Shown piece after piece: positions 11,290 through 23,777 of a DNA stretch of 64,000 nucleotides. Made by a program: the position numbers and the translations under genes. This DNA comes from Mesorhabditis belari (Eukaryota > Nematoda > Chromadorea > Rhabditida > Rhabditidae): contig CAUEEP010000900.1 of the NCBI GenBank assembly GCA_958450365.1, positions 496,001-560,000 on the forward strand, read 5' to 3'. The first letter of the stretch is position 1. The number at the start of each line of letters is the position of its first letter. The notes beneath the pieces are model-generated. The model saw nothing but the letters and a program-made list of their open reading frames with translations. It was not told where the DNA came from and did not search any database.

Positions 11290-12154
11290 TTTTATCATAT
11301 GAAAATTGAAGATTTTCGAAAGCTTTCCTTTAACCTCTTTCTATTCTGTGATATCGGTAATTCCCGGTGTTTTTGACAATTAGATTTCCAAATTAGACTC
11401 TCTTCTGGCCATATTTTAAAACTTTGGTGCTATGACATTTAAATATGAATAAATGACATTTAAATAGACAACAGAAAAAAGAAAAACAATGATAAACAAA
11501 ACAAAAAAGAACAAATTTTGAGACAAAAATCTATAGGTGAAAAGCTTTTGTACAAATTCTCAATCTAATACCAAGATCAACGCCTTTTGATCAACGCCTT
11601 TTTAAATCTCTTTTAACAAATTTTTTTTGTCTTTTTTTTCTATAAGAAATTTCTCAGCTTTGAGAGAAAAGTCGGTTGAATTGATTTCCCAAATCTTTCA
11701 ACCAACCGGGAAATGAAATGCTCTTTCCATTTCCAAAAGCAACTGCATTTCCATCAAAATCTATTGCATTTATCATAAAAATTCATTTATTTCATACTTT
11801 CTTTACTGAAAATGCTGATAAAACTGAAACTTTTTAGTTTTTAGTTTTTTTTGACTCGAAACGGACCTTACTCGCGCGTAGTCGATCCCTACAAACCACT
11901 GTAACTTTCTTTAGCATTCGTGTTTTTAAGTGTGCTTCGGTGGATTCGAAAGCTCTTGAGAGAAAAGTCGTTGAATTGATTTCCCAAATCTTTCAACCAA
12001 CAGGGAAATGAAATGCTCTTTCCATTTCCAAAAATAACTGCATTTCCATCAAAATCTATTGCATTTATCATAAAAATTCATTTATTTCATACTTTCTTTA
12101 CTGAAAATGCTAGTAAAACTGAAACTTTTTAATTTTTAGTTTTTAGTTTTTTCA
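11290..12154. repeat. Intergenic, with a 170-bp direct duplication split by half a foldback
   Basis: About 11660-11845 and 11961-12143 are near-identical direct copies (TTGAATTGATTTCCCAAATC ... TTCATACTTTCTTTACTGAA). Between them, 11849-11958 matches one arm of the foldback at 13293-13620. The second copy directly precedes the transporter start codon and could carry its promoter. No gene is seen. Confidence 0.75.
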
Positions 12155-15100
12155 ATGTCTCCACCCAGCTTTGTTGATCGTCTCTTTCGAAAAAAATCGT
12201 CAAAAGTTTCGGCGGCTTTGGACACAAAGTTGAAAAGGTTTGGAAATTTGTTTTAAATACTTAGAATTATAAATTTTGATTCTAAGTCCAATTTGCTCGA
12301 AGAAATCGAATCGTTTCAGATGTTTGAACGTGTTTGATATCACTCTTTTGGGTGTCGGTCACATGATTGGAGCTGGCATCTATGTTCTAGTTGGTGAGTT
12401 TTGAGATTTCATCAAATATGTTTCAAAGCCTAAGCCTGAGTATTCAGGAACTGCCCTCAAAAACATAGCCGGCCCAGCAGTTGTCATCTCGTTTGCGTTG
12501 GCCGGTTTTGCCGCTTTCCTCTCAGCGCTTTGTTATGCGGAATTTGGGGCAAGGTTTGAGATCAAAACAAATCAAAGATCAAAAAATACCTTTTCTTAGC
12601 GGCTTTTAATCTTAAAAATGCAAGAATGCAGGTTTCCAAGAGCCGGCAGTGCTTACACGTATGCTTATGTGGGTGTGGGGGAATTGTGGGCGTTTATCAT
12701 TGGATGGAATGTCATTTTGGAACACATGCTTACAGCTGCTGGTAGGCCGATTTAGTACATTGAAATGTGATGAAATGAACTGATTATGAACAAAATGGAG
12801 TTGGATTTGGACTCCTCAAATCAGACTGAGCTATAGACAGAAGACATCAGCTATAGACAGAAGCGGTGCTTTAAAAGTTGTCTTGTTTACTGTAGTCTTC
12901 CTTTTACGACGTTGCAAGTTACGGTACTTTTTAAAGTCTCTCTCAAATCATTCATTTAGTCGTTGCACGTGCTTGGTCGGGTTACTTGAACTCAGTCTCC
13001 GGTGATGTCATTCGGAATACGACAATCAGCATTATTGGAGATTTCCATGTAAACGAGTCACTGATAATGACTTACAATAACGTTTAGAGTAAATATTTCG
13101 GCGAATACCTCGATTTTGTTGCCTTATTTGCTTGCTTTTTCATAGCGGTAGGGAAAAAATCTCCGAAATTTCTATCAAAATTCTCCAGCTTCTCGTCGCT
13201 TTGGGATCAAAGGCTTCCACGAGATTCAACAGTGTTTTCACGTGTCTCAATCTTTGCGTAAGGCTTCATTTGGATTCAGAAATTAGACATGGACACTACA
13301 AACGCTTCTAACTTGCTTCAAGTCTGCCAGATTGATATGATCTATGGCTCAAAAGATAAAGAATCTCAAGAGCTTTCGAATAGGTCGAAGCACACTTAAA
13401 AACATCAACGCTAAAGAAAGTTACAGTGGTTTGTAGGCATCGACTACGCGCGAGTAAGGTCCGTTTCGAGTCAAGACTAACAAACCACTGTAACTTTCTT
13501 TAGCGTTGATATTTTGAGTGAGCTTTAGTTCATTCGAAAGCTCTTGAGATTCTCTATCTTTTGAGATATAGATCATATCTATCAAGCAGATTTGAAGCAA
13601 GTTAGAAGCATTTTTAGTGTGATAGTTCGTCATTTTTATAGTGCCCATGTATCAGAAATCGATCATTTTCAGGTGATCATCTTCGTGATCGCAGCCGCTT
13701 TTTCCTATGCCGATTTCTCAATGTGGCATGGTTGGATAGTGGTGAATTGTATCAAATATATGACATTCAGACCATCGTGGCTTCATGCCCTATGGTGTTT
13801 CTGGGATTCTCTCTGGAGCGGGCTCTTGTTTTTTCGCCTTTATCGGATTCGATGGACTGGCAACAGCTGGAGAAGAGGCAAAAAGTGAGTGCAATTGAAT
13901 ATAAAGAGACTGTAGCTCGGTACGGTCGTTCATCTAAACATTTATGCTGTAATATAGCACTGTCAATCCTGAATACCACCAATTCTAGGAATCAATTCTA
14001 GAACCGGGCCGGGCCATCCCCCTGGCCACTTTCTATTGTATGGCCATTGTCACCGTTGCCTACATTCTGATGTCCGGATCGTTGGCACTAATGGTTCCAT
14101 ATGATAAAGTATTGACTAACATTGTACTTTTCCAATATTTCTTTTAGGTAGATATCACAGCAGCTTATGCAAGCGCATTTCAATCACATGGAGCCACCAT
14201 TGCTCGTTATGCCGTTTCACTAGGAGCCATTTGTGGAATGACAACTACTCTCGTTGGTTTAAAAGCTAAAATAGAGTTTAGGGTTTGCTAAACAGTTACT
14301 TGCTCTGTATTTAAAGGTATTTAGCTAGTTAGGTGACTAGATAAATCTAGATAAATCTAGTTATCTAGTTTAAAAACTATAAATCCTAGTTCGGAGCCAC
14401 GTTCTGTTTACCCCGTTGTGTCTACGCGATGGCTCAAGACGGACTCATTTTCAAGTGGCTCTCGAATGTGCACGCGAGGACACAGGTGAGGGAAATTACT
14501 GAATTAAGTGCAAAACTGTTATACAACTGTAATAATTGAGAGTCTCTAGGTGCCAGTGAATGCAATCATTGTCTTCGGCACTCTCACCGGGATTATGGCT
14601 TTTCTCGTTGATGTGGCAACACTCGTCGATTTTCTGTCTTTAGGTTTGTTTGTGGGTCATTTTAGACTACGCAATGTTCCTATAGAGGCTTTTCGAATAT
14701 TTGCAGTACTTAAGAAAAGTGAATGAATCCAGGTACCCTAATGGCTTATTCAATCGTTGCGGCAAGTCTAATCGTGTTGAGATATCGACGTGAGCCAGAG
14801 GAGGATAAAAATGGTATTTTAAATATCTATTATTTTAAATACCTTGATTTCTATTCAGAAACTAAAGCTTTTCGTTTTCGTTTCCTTGGCTCTTCAAACC
14901 TCTCAAAGATTTCCGTGCAAACTGGTGTCAATATCGCGCTTGCCATTATGGTGACTGGATTTGTTGTCATAAGTAAGTTTAAGTAAGTAATCAAGATCGA
15001 CTTCAAAAAAACTGCCAGATTCAACTTCTCATTAAGGTATTTGCTTTACTACAAATCTCCGTGAGCATTTCATCGCTCGTCCACTCGTTGCCTTGAGTGC

Positions 15101-15490
15101 TTTCATGAGCGGTAAAGCTTTCCTTTGGATTTCAGCCTATCGACAAAATGAGGCTGAAGTTGCATTTAAAGTGGGTTCACATAAAAGCTCATCCATTTTT
15201 CTATGCTTTCAAGTTTCCCATTCGCATTGTTCAGGTTCGTTTCGTCCCTTTTATCCCATCTCTCTCCCTCTTTATGAACATCCTCATGATGATCAATCTT
15301 CCAATTTTGGCTTGGTTTCGATTTGCGGTTTGGATGACGATTGGTAGATGAAAGTTTTCGGAAAATTTTAAAAATCATTTCAGGAATGCTAATTTATCTC
15401 TTTTATGGAATGAAGCACAGTGTTGAGGAGAATTCGGCAACGATAGTCGACTCAATACAAATGACTCCAACGACAAAAGAGAGCACTTGA
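12155..15490 (+). CDS. Cationic amino acid transporter (SLC7/CAT family)
   Basis: This is a plasma-membrane permease of the APC superfamily, taking up arginine, lysine or ornithine in characterised relatives. Exons join to a canonical CAT protein: basic N-terminus; TM1 motif [80 protein letters not shown]; and a C-terminal block [14 protein letters not shown] followed by [10 protein letters not shown]. The start [14 protein letters not shown] is preceded by TTTTTCA. Stop at 15488-15490. About a dozen short introns are present. One holds a foldback (13293-13620), and the exon after it begins at [11 protein letters not shown]. Reading frames stay intact across all joins, so it looks functional. 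Which CAT subtype it is cannot be told. Confidence 0.92.
13293..13620. mobile_element. Foldback element in a transporter intron
   Basis: The ends ACACTA and TAGTGT enclose arms of about 150 bp (CTTCTAACTTGCTTCAA ... AACTTTCTTTAGCGTTGAT, mirrored). One arm recurs alone at 11849-11958, about 1.5 kb upstream. Confidence 0.85.
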
Positions 15491-15673
15491 GCAAAAAGCA
15501 TTTCTCTTGCAGCTGTGGAAATGTTATACGGGTCACGAAAGGATTTATTTGTAATAAATCAATCAAAACTTTTATCTCATTTCAATGTGCAAAAATACAA
15601 AGTATTCTATATACGAAAAGAAGGCTGTTCACACAGAAAAAGAAGACGAAGAGTAACTTGATTGATGCCATTT

Positions 15674-16549
15674 TTAGATCTCGTGATAACGCTCGACCTC
15701 GATCAAATAACAATCGCCGTCACGACGCCAATACTGAAAAGAAAGATTTATCAAATTAACACGGTTGAAAAGAACAACAAAAAACTGCAGCTCTGCAGCT
15801 AAAAATAATTGAACTGTAAGAAATTGTGTATGTTTTAAAAGCTGTCGTAATTTGTAATTCACTACCGTTATGAAAGCGCCCGTAATCTGGATGTCTTTCG
15901 AATTCGACTAGACCTATCTTTTGGCTATCATGACCCGCAGAGTATTGTAGTTATTTGAAAATACATCATAAAGACGGACAGGCTTACGGTAGCGGCAGTT
16001 TGATTTTGATTGGAATGGCTCGATTAGATTACAGTAGGTTTCTTTGGTTTGTATCTCAGTTATTCGCTGACCTGAACAACATCGAAAGTCATATTCTTTC
16101 CACTCTCGAACTCGAGTGCCTGTCGAGCAGCATAACGAATGATGTCAGCGCTTCCCGAGAAAGATTCATTCGATGCCTGAAATCGTTATGCTAATCCTTT
16201 TCCAGACCAAAAACCAAACCTGAATCTTGAATTTACCCAACTCTTTCCACGAAGCGAATGTGGCGCTGACTTCTAAAAATTAGTTCTAGACTTGTAAATG
16301 ACTTCTTTGAGCCACTCACCAGCACGTCCAACGAGCACGGTCTTCTTCTTGTCATCGATCACAAGCGCGTTCTCGAAGTAGTGATTGTCGTAGCTGAATA
16401 TCTTTGGGTTTGATGGTGATGTAAGTTTGGTAATTGTCCTCATGATCTTCATTATTGTTTAACTTTACTCACGCATTGTTGTCGTGATCGACTCCGGCTT
16501 TCTCGATCGATTGGATGAATGGACGAAGGCTGACCTCAAGAGTGCACAT
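15674..16549 (-). CDS. NTF2-like / SnoaL-like (DUF4440) protein A
   Basis: A small cytosolic-looking protein of the cone-shaped NTF2-like fold (DUF4440). Exons in order give MCTLEVSLRPFIQSIEKAG, then YFENALVIDDKKKTVLVGRA, then FASWKELGKFKIQ, then ESFSGSADIIRYAARQ, and a last exon YWRRDGDCYLIEVERYHEI. The family pattern is visible: a helix, a D-A-x-x-I-D strand, a G-R/H loop, the F-x-G-x-x-x-I-R strand and the closing Y-W-[RK]-[RK]-x-G-D-x-Y-L strand. The biochemical role of nematode members is unknown. It is the first of three tandem paralogues on the same strand. Confidence 0.75.
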
Positions 16550-17438
16550 CCTACAATCAGATAAAGTATCAGAAAACAACTCTTCTATACAGATCATAAC
16601 AAAATGGTTACGGTATCAAGAGATACATTCTGAAAAGTTCAACTGTTTGTAATAGCGGTCAAAGGAGAGGTACGGTACCTATCACCGTAACTAAAAGGCT
16701 TACGGTAGCTAAAGAATTCGACTGCACATCGAATAGTCTACAAAATCTCATTCAGTCAGTTTATAAAGCAATAAATTTCTGTGCACAAATCACAATTCCC
16801 AGTAAGGGGCGGCGGAATTTTCACAGCTGGAAACACGAGGAAAAACTTTTTGAGCTGCCCCGACCGAAATTGATCTGATTCGATTTGAGATCGTTTATAT
16901 AGGGGACTCTCTCGTAAAGCACAAAGTTCATTTTTTCCTGCTGAAAATGCCGAAAAAAAGAACGCAATACGCGGTCTTTTTCCGATCTCGAAAAAAAGAG
17001 TGTGATGCCCCTTCTTTTTGTTCATTTTCTCCCTCAATCCTCCCATCCTTCATCATTTTCACTGACAACTCAAATAAACTCGAGATTATTGGGAAAACAA
17101 CACAAACTCAAATTGTCCCTCAAACCCTCTCATCATATTACTGACCGGTGAAACGTACTGAACCGAAAACCCCACCGGAACATTATTGTGGATTATTGGG
17201 GATGTGTGAAAGTTGTTCTTTAGCCACAAAATTTTCGACAAATCATTGATTTTATAATCTATGAATTGTGATACTGATAGACAGTATCCCTTTACACAAA
17301 CGATGAGGGTCAAAACCCTGTACAGTCAAAATTTTTGGGTATATTTTATTTCAATAAAAATTGACAAAAATCGAATTAGTTTACAAAAAAGAAACAAAAT
17401 GTACAAAGTAACAGCTTTAAATAACAACATTTCGAGGC
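16550..17438. other. Intergenic between NTF2-like genes A and B
   Basis: Contains the upstream region of gene A and the 3' flank of gene B. Open frames on both strands near 16750-17150 have no recognisable homology. No promoter motif like that of gene C is visible. Confidence 0.4.
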
Positions 17439-18149
17439 TTAAATGTTTGCGGTCTTGATCACGTAATAATCGACTTCCATCAGGTACTTGTCGCCATGTT
17501 TCTTCCAGTACTAAATTAGTAGTTTTAATACTTTTTTTATACAGATGTAAAGTTCACTTTTTCACTAAGTTGTTCTATTCAGCTAATACTTTCAAATATT
17601 TACCTGGGTCTTGTCGATAACCATCTTTGTCTCTTCATTCACATGAAGAGTCATCTCAAAAGCATAACGAATCAAGTCCTCACCTCCCGTGAACGATTCA
17701 TCGGCAGTCTGAAAAACAACTATAAAATCATCAATATAGCGCAAGATACTTAAAACGATTGGAAAGAAATACATTTAACGAACCTTGCATTGCCAATTTG
17801 ATCCGCAGCTCATCCACTCCTTGAAAAGCTCGGTGATTTCTGAATCAAAAATTATTTTAGGTACTTGAAAATTAGTTCTAAAAAGCTGACTAGTCGTTTT
17901 CAACAAAACTTTTCGGAAAAATTTAAAAAATGAAACCTTCGTGTCCTCTGTAGATCTTCTTTTCCTTGACATTGATTTCAAGGGCGTTTGGGTCATAGAA
18001 GGAGAGAATGCTAAAACGAGATAAAAACAGTATTCTTCGAAAACCAACTGGCTGAAATCGGGTTCCTTTCCTTCCTCTTTGTTTTGCGATGGACAGCCCT
18101 TTCCCCACATCGCCTGCAGAGTTGGACGAAGAGTAGCTTCGAGAGTCAT
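17439..18149 (-). CDS. NTF2-like / SnoaL-like (DUF4440) protein B
   Basis: Second tandem paralogue. The pieces are MTLEATLRPTLQAMWGKG, FYDPNALEINVKEKKIYRGH, ITELFKEWMSCGSNWQCKV, TADESFTGGEDLIRYAFEMT and the last exon YWKKHGDKYLMEVDYYVIK. The D-P-N-A-L and F-T-G-G-E-D-x-I-R-Y blocks align with the neighbours. The ATG chosen matches the start of C (MALEA). An upstream in-frame ATG would add a hydrophobic stretch, so the start is not certain. Confidence 0.75.
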
Positions 18150-18371
18150 TTCGAGAAATGTATCTAAATCAAAAGTAAAGATTTCTAAGCATGTCGCTAG
18201 TTTGAGCATGAAGCGAAGCCAAACAGAATAGAAAATCTGATGGTTTCCAACCAAGCAAAAGAACCTTAGTTTCAACAATGTTTTTATTGATAAAAAAATT
18301 GAAAATCCGTTTAAATATTATGTGCAAATTGGAAAATAAGATAAAAAGAAAATGAAAAACGTTGAAAACGA

Positions 18372-19012
18372 TCAATTTTTGGCGAGAGTGTATTGCTCCA
18401 GTTCCATCAGATACTTGTCGCCAAATTTGCGCCAGTACTAAAATATAAGTGAAAGATGGATTTCAAGAGTTATTTGCTTAAATGTTAGTTAAACATCAAA
18501 TTTTGGATGTAAAAAGGCTTTAATCCATCAGAGTTATAAAAACTAAGCATAAGTTTGTATTGTTACATCCAAAATCCAACCTGGACTTCATCAAAAGCCA
18601 CCATGACTTGACCGTCCTTCTTCATAGTGCATCGACAGGCGTATCGAATGAAATTCTCACTTCCCGAGAAATCCTCATTGGTGTTCTGAATGAAATAAAA
18701 TATTGCAACTCTCGCATGAAAAATCACCTCTGTCACCCAATCCTTGCCCATTTCGAACCACTCTTTGAATTGCTTCAAGATCTCTAAAAGTATCAATCGA
18801 TATAGACTAAAATCTCACCACCTACCATCGTGCCCCTTGCAAATACTCTTTCGCGAAACATCAATCATGAGAGCATCCTTGACGTAGAAGGCAAGGAAGC
18901 TAAATTGAAAATGGAAAGTAAACAAAAAGCTTACAACTCACTCTTCATTTTCCTTCTTGCATGTTTCCTCAAAATTCTTGATAACCGGTCGCAAAATCGC
19001 TTCGAGAGCCAT
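18372..19012 (-). CDS. NTF2-like / SnoaL-like (DUF4440) protein C
   Basis: Third tandem paralogue: MALEAILRPVIKNFEETCKK, a strand with AFYVKDALMID, a central exon ILKQFKEWFEMGKDWVTEV, then EDFSGSENFIRYACRCTMKK, and the last exon YWRKFGDKYLMELEQYTLAKN. Intron positions are shared with A and B. Its upstream region (19013-19770) is the one that recurs upstream of the PaREP1-like genes at 34.2, 55.0 and 60.6 kb, so it has either donated or received that promoter. Confidence 0.78.
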
Positions 19013-19770
19013 TTCTGAATGAAAAGTTAGTTAAATAAAGTAAAAAAAAGTAGTATCCTAACGAAAACGAGATCTAGCAAAAGTAATGATAAAGCTTTCG
19101 TGATAGGGAGAGGCAAGAGAATAAAATTTGAGGGTTCACATTAAGAGAGACTAAGGGGGAGGGACTTTAACAAGAAAAGAGATTGCTTTCCTATCCAGAA
19201 CAACCTTTATATAATCCCTGGTTGGAGACCACTGCTAGTCTCAACTAAAAATCATTCACCCTGTTGATCAAAGAATACAGTGAGAGTGAAAAAAAACAGC
19301 AAAAAGAAAGCCCTAGAGATTCGAGGGAAATAAAGGGGAGAACAAGTCCAAACGCGTCTGCCCCCACCCAAAAAAAGACCAAGTGGGAAAGTGTCTCTAT
19401 TTGATTTCAAGGCTAAAAGAGAAAAGATTCATTTCCGAGTGTCCCTATCAAAAAAAGTGATGTGAAAAAATACGAGGGGGTCAACGGGGGCAATGCAAAA
19501 CATGTTGAAACAAGAAAAACGGACAGTTTGTTCGCGATTTTGCAGATGGTGCCACAGTTGGGCTTTTCGTGGAGCAAAAAGAATGACCGAAAAAGAAAGT
19601 GCTGCGCGCAATTGAATGTCTTAACATTTAGCACGATCGAATATTTTCGCCTCCATTTCCCTCAAATGTCATTTGGGGGAAATGGCAGTGAAAATATTCA
19701 ATCGTGCTCAAATGTTAGTACAGTAGGCTTTTGTGATGGAACTTTGTGTCCGACTGAATATCTTTTTGGA
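19013..19770 (-). promoter_or_regulatory. Promoter/5' flank of NTF2-like C, copied elsewhere in the window
   Basis: On the minus strand a TATATAA box (19206-19214) lies about 200 bp before the ATG. Between them are two GATA-type sites, TGATAA (19087-19092) and TGATAG (19101-19106). The whole block up to about 19770 recurs at 34.2-34.8 kb, 55.0-55.6 kb and, cut short, 60.6-60.8 kb. GATA sites of the HGATAR type drive intestinal genes in C. elegans; intestinal expression here is inference. Confidence 0.6.
19622..19718. repeat. Compact 97-bp hairpin
   Basis: Two arms of about 45 nt (TAACATTTAGCACGATCGAA ... and its mirror ... CGTGCTCAAATGTTA) meet at a tiny loop. The same hairpin occurs at 55538-55633 and is precisely missing at about 34731-34757. 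Its size would also suit a small-RNA precursor. Confidence 0.75.
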
Positions 19771-20124
19771 AAAATCATATTTATGATGGAATTTTTTGCC
19801 GACAAAATTTAGAGAATTTCCCACTACCGTTTCGATATGGTGTTAGAAATGGACGAATTTTTTTTTGTTTAGACGCATAAAAATGTGATGAATAATGAAA
19901 TTCTCAGTGTGATTGTGTCTGTGTATTTGTCACCGGAATGTGCAATTTGAGGGTCTAATAATTACACAACTTTATTTGTACCCTGCTTTTTCCGATATCA
20001 CATCAGATTAATGTAAGTTTACAAACGATTTCTGTAGAAAGTGGAAGATTAGAATATTAGGAGACTCATGTTTTTGTTCTTTTTGAAGTCGTCTCGTAGT
20101 TGGATAAAGCTTGAGATCAGAGAT
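19771..20124. other. Intergenic, nothing recognised
   Basis: Lies between the NTF2-like C flank and the 3' end of SEC10. No motif or gene seen. Confidence 0.4.
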
Positions 20125-23100
20125 CTATCGACATCCGCCTGCAAGGGTTTTAAGGATATTTTCCGGAGTTTTGTCACCAACCAAAGTAGGACTACGAGCA
20201 GCTTCGCTCAAATTATCGGGTAAAACCATTAAGAGATTTGCCAATGAGTGGAGTTTATCGAAGGGAGCTGATGCATCTCGACCACATCTCCAGGAAGATA
20301 TACATTTTCTGGAATAGTTGAACTTTATGGACCTAATTATCGGTTATTGAATATGTTCCATAAAAAGGGCCTTTTTTTCTTACTTGTACTCGTTGAGATC
20401 ACACAGTAGCAACATGGCTCCCGCTGAATTGTAGGTGAAGTTTTGGATGTGAGCAAGAATCGTCTTGTAGAGTCTTTGGGCTAGTTCAACTTGTACAACC
20501 TGCAAAGGATATGGATTATTTATCTAAAATCTTTTTTATATAGGTACTTTCAAATTGGCGCCATCACATCCCCTCTCCATTGCCGAGGTTTGCGTTTTCA
20601 GGAAACGCAAAATGGTCTGGCAAGCCTAAATCCATTCATAGTCTGATAAACTATAATGCTTTATTACCTGGCTAACTTGGATTTGCATGTGATCATCATC
20701 GGGAATGAAGTCAACTTTCTTCTGCGTCGAAGTAAGAACGAATTTTGTGTATCCTGAGATGTTGGTGAGTTTTGGTAATCTTACTTTTCATACCTTGTAT
20801 GGCATTCAAGTGTCGGTCCATCCCCGTATTGATTTTATTTTCCAATCCTCGTAATGAGGAAGTCCATTTCTTGGAGCAAGTTTGTTCAACAGAAGTATTC
20901 CTGAAAATCTTACTTATGTTTGAGAGTTTTGCATACTTGATTAAAGGCCAGATGCTATCTTCGAACTGTTTCGCACACAATAAGACAATTGCCGTGTTTT
21001 GTGGAACAAATGTGAAGAAATAGGCTGGTGGCTCAGTCTTTGGCTCGGATAATGTTATGCCTGCAAATGTTTATTTAGTTGTTGGGTATTAATTTTTGAG
21101 CATTTCAAACCAGCTAGTGCAAGCTCCACGGCGTAATCAAGATGCTCAGTGACCAATTTTGCGAGCAGCACGTCCAAAACTTTTTCGGCTTGCCTTGATA
21201 CATCCATTTTATTGCAAAACTGAAATTTTTTCCTTGTACTTACGCTTTCTATTAGTTACCAATTGTGTCCTATTGAAGGCGTTTTTCGTCTCTTGTAGAA
21301 TCGAAATTGCCACATCTTCGGCTAAAAACGTTTCCCCGCCAAAGTCGTCAGCCGATAAGAAGCGAATCGTCACATCTCGCCGAAGTTCTTGCAAACTAAA
21401 TTCAATGCATAATTGTAATTTTGTTATTAATACCCTCCACTCGTTATTGCGCGTTTTTGATGCTTCTTTGACTCGTAAAATCGCGCCAAAATGATAGAAG
21501 ATTGAGCATTCAGATAATCCAATTCATCCTGAAAATTAGATTTTAAAAAAGAAGCACAATTAAACCAACCTTTGGATATGAGTTGAGATATCGCTCAAAA
21601 ATCGCCCTCGTGAGGTCAATCAGAAAAGATGGATCGGGCGATACATGTAAAACTTCCAATTCAGTACATAGTTTCTTTGTACTAAAGTCATGGATTTTAC
21701 ACGTATCATAAAACTTTTGAAAACCTTGTATACATTTCGGCCAGCGAAATCAAATACCCTTCTTGATCTCCAACTTCTCGATGATCCCTCAATGTAGCGT
21801 AAACTGTCTCCTAAATTGAGGGTTACTTTTAAAAAAGGGATTAACAGAACCTTCAGCTTTCCATTGAATATGCTGGTAACAAGTTTCTGTATGACGGCCA
21901 TCGGATTCGGAAAGATCGCCTCGATCTTCGGTTTAGCATTTCTAAAGCTTTTCTGGTAAGATTAACTCTGATAAAAACCTGCAAAGATGCAATGCTTCCG
22001 CAAAAACATCGCCTCTATCTCGGTGGAACGAGGTGGCATGAAGAAATTCGACGTAACGATCAACGCACGAACCGTAGCCCTAAATTTACATTTAAAATCA
22101 AAACAATACCGTATGCCAGACCAAAAAATAAGCACCAAATGAAAAACGCACCTTAAACTCAGCCAATATTTTTGCCACTTCCGCCATTTTCTTCTCATCT
22201 CGTTGCGATCGCACAAATTCGTCAATCAACAAACGCTCAATTTCCTCGTATCTAAAGTTTTAATTAAAAAGTTCCCCACAAAATAAATTACCTGTGCGCA
22301 ATTCTCGCTTGAACATATGCATATTTTTCTTTCGACAATTCTTGCGATATCGAGTAGAGCTTTTGAATCAAATCGGCTGATTCGAGCAGCTAAATACTAT
22401 TGGTGATCTAAAAGAGTTGATATGCAAACCTTGTCCGGATCTGTGAATATTGCAGAGCTGAGAGGTTGATCCGACAAAAATTGATCAAAATGCGTTATCA
22501 AGGCAAGGGCCTCAGAAGCTCTTAAAATTGCAAATATTTTTGAGCAAATAGTATCTTTAAATTATTTATATCTCATTAAAATTTACCCGTTTACACTTTA
22601 TATAAATGCTTAAGGCATAAAAAAATCCAAAAAATTTACCTAGTTCTTGGCCCATCAACACTTTCCAGTTGATCACCAAGATGAACCACTGCTGTCGACA
22701 CGTTTTGCATTGTTTGGTCCAATTGCTAAAAAATTAGTTTACCAAACTAAACACTTTAATACTTGCCTTGACTTTTTCGATCGCATCGGAGTTTAGTTCA
22801 TGCAATTGTTGTAGTCGATTGCAATAATCTCGTTTGTCCACGTCCAATTGCTGCTCGAGGACGTTGATTTTACCCTACAACCTTTCAATTGCAAGACTTG
22901 CTTTCAAAACGTACCGAAAATTGATCACACAACATTTGCAAGCTGGCGATCTCTTCTTCAAGCTTTTCTTTGAGGTGCAGTGGGTCACTGATTGTATCCG
23001 CACCCTGAGCTTTATCGTATTAAACCAACTTAAATAAACTTTATGCCTGTGTAATCCTCCATACTACTCGTTCGACGAAATCGGTGGCATCGAATGGATC

Positions 23101-23302
23101 CTAAAAAAAGAAATTGACTTAAATTTTGAAAGTACCTGTAAATCTTCTGGGCAAAGATTTTATGCAAAAACACAGAACCCCACAGATTTTAGTCTGAACA
23201 TCTTATAGCTTTTGTGCCCACAAGCTCATATCGGCATAGGTTTTTGTTTTAAACTACCTGTTCCAAATCCTCGACATATGTCACAAAATATTGACCGCTC
23301 AT
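20125..23302 (-). CDS. sec-10: Exocyst complex component SEC10 (EXOC5)
   Basis: A subunit of the octameric exocyst that tethers secretory vesicles to the plasma membrane. The start MSGQYFVTYVEDLEQ leads to DPFDATDFVERVVWRITQ, matching the metazoan SEC10 N-terminus, then a coiled-coil region. Diagnostic blocks follow: GGETFLAEDVAISILQETKN, NTGMDRHLNAIQGM, FTYNSAGAMLLLCDLNEY, and LANLLMVLPDNLSEA near the end. At least 15 exons, all on the minus strand. It stops at 20125-20127 just after a short tail. It is the last of four same-strand housekeeping genes (SF3A2, FAM98, TMEM65, SEC10), an arrangement that might be an operon. Confidence 0.92.
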
Positions 23303-23777
23303 TTGGAATCGATCAATAGATCTAAAGAAATCAAATATATAAATCAAATTTATAAATATAGAATGCCTAGACTTTCTTGTTGTATAAAATACTTTTGTTG
23401 GTCTTTGAACCTTTTTGTATGCGTTTTCACCTGTAGCAGGTAAAATGTTTATTCAAAGTGAAATACTTTTAATTAATATGCTTTTAAAAAGCGCTCTGAG
23501 TAATTCTTCACACATTTTAAATATATGACACAAGAAATTTTCAAAGGGCACCATAGTAAAGTGAACAAAAAAATTTATATACAGAGTTAAAAGAAAAATC
23601 AAGCTGAGAAAGCATGGTGCAGAAAAACGACAAAATCACATTTTTGAGCATAGAATTGAAGACTAGGGATTTCCTGGCTTGTATACAATTTAAACTTAAT
23701 CTCATGCGTAAAGTACTGGCTAAACTACAAAATGTGCAAGTGTTAAAAGAGAACTAGAGATATTCTTTACGGCTTAT
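23303..23777. other. Intergenic between TMEM65 and SEC10
   Basis: AT-rich; no gene seen. If the cluster is an operon, a trans-splice acceptor would lie near 23310. Confidence 0.35.
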
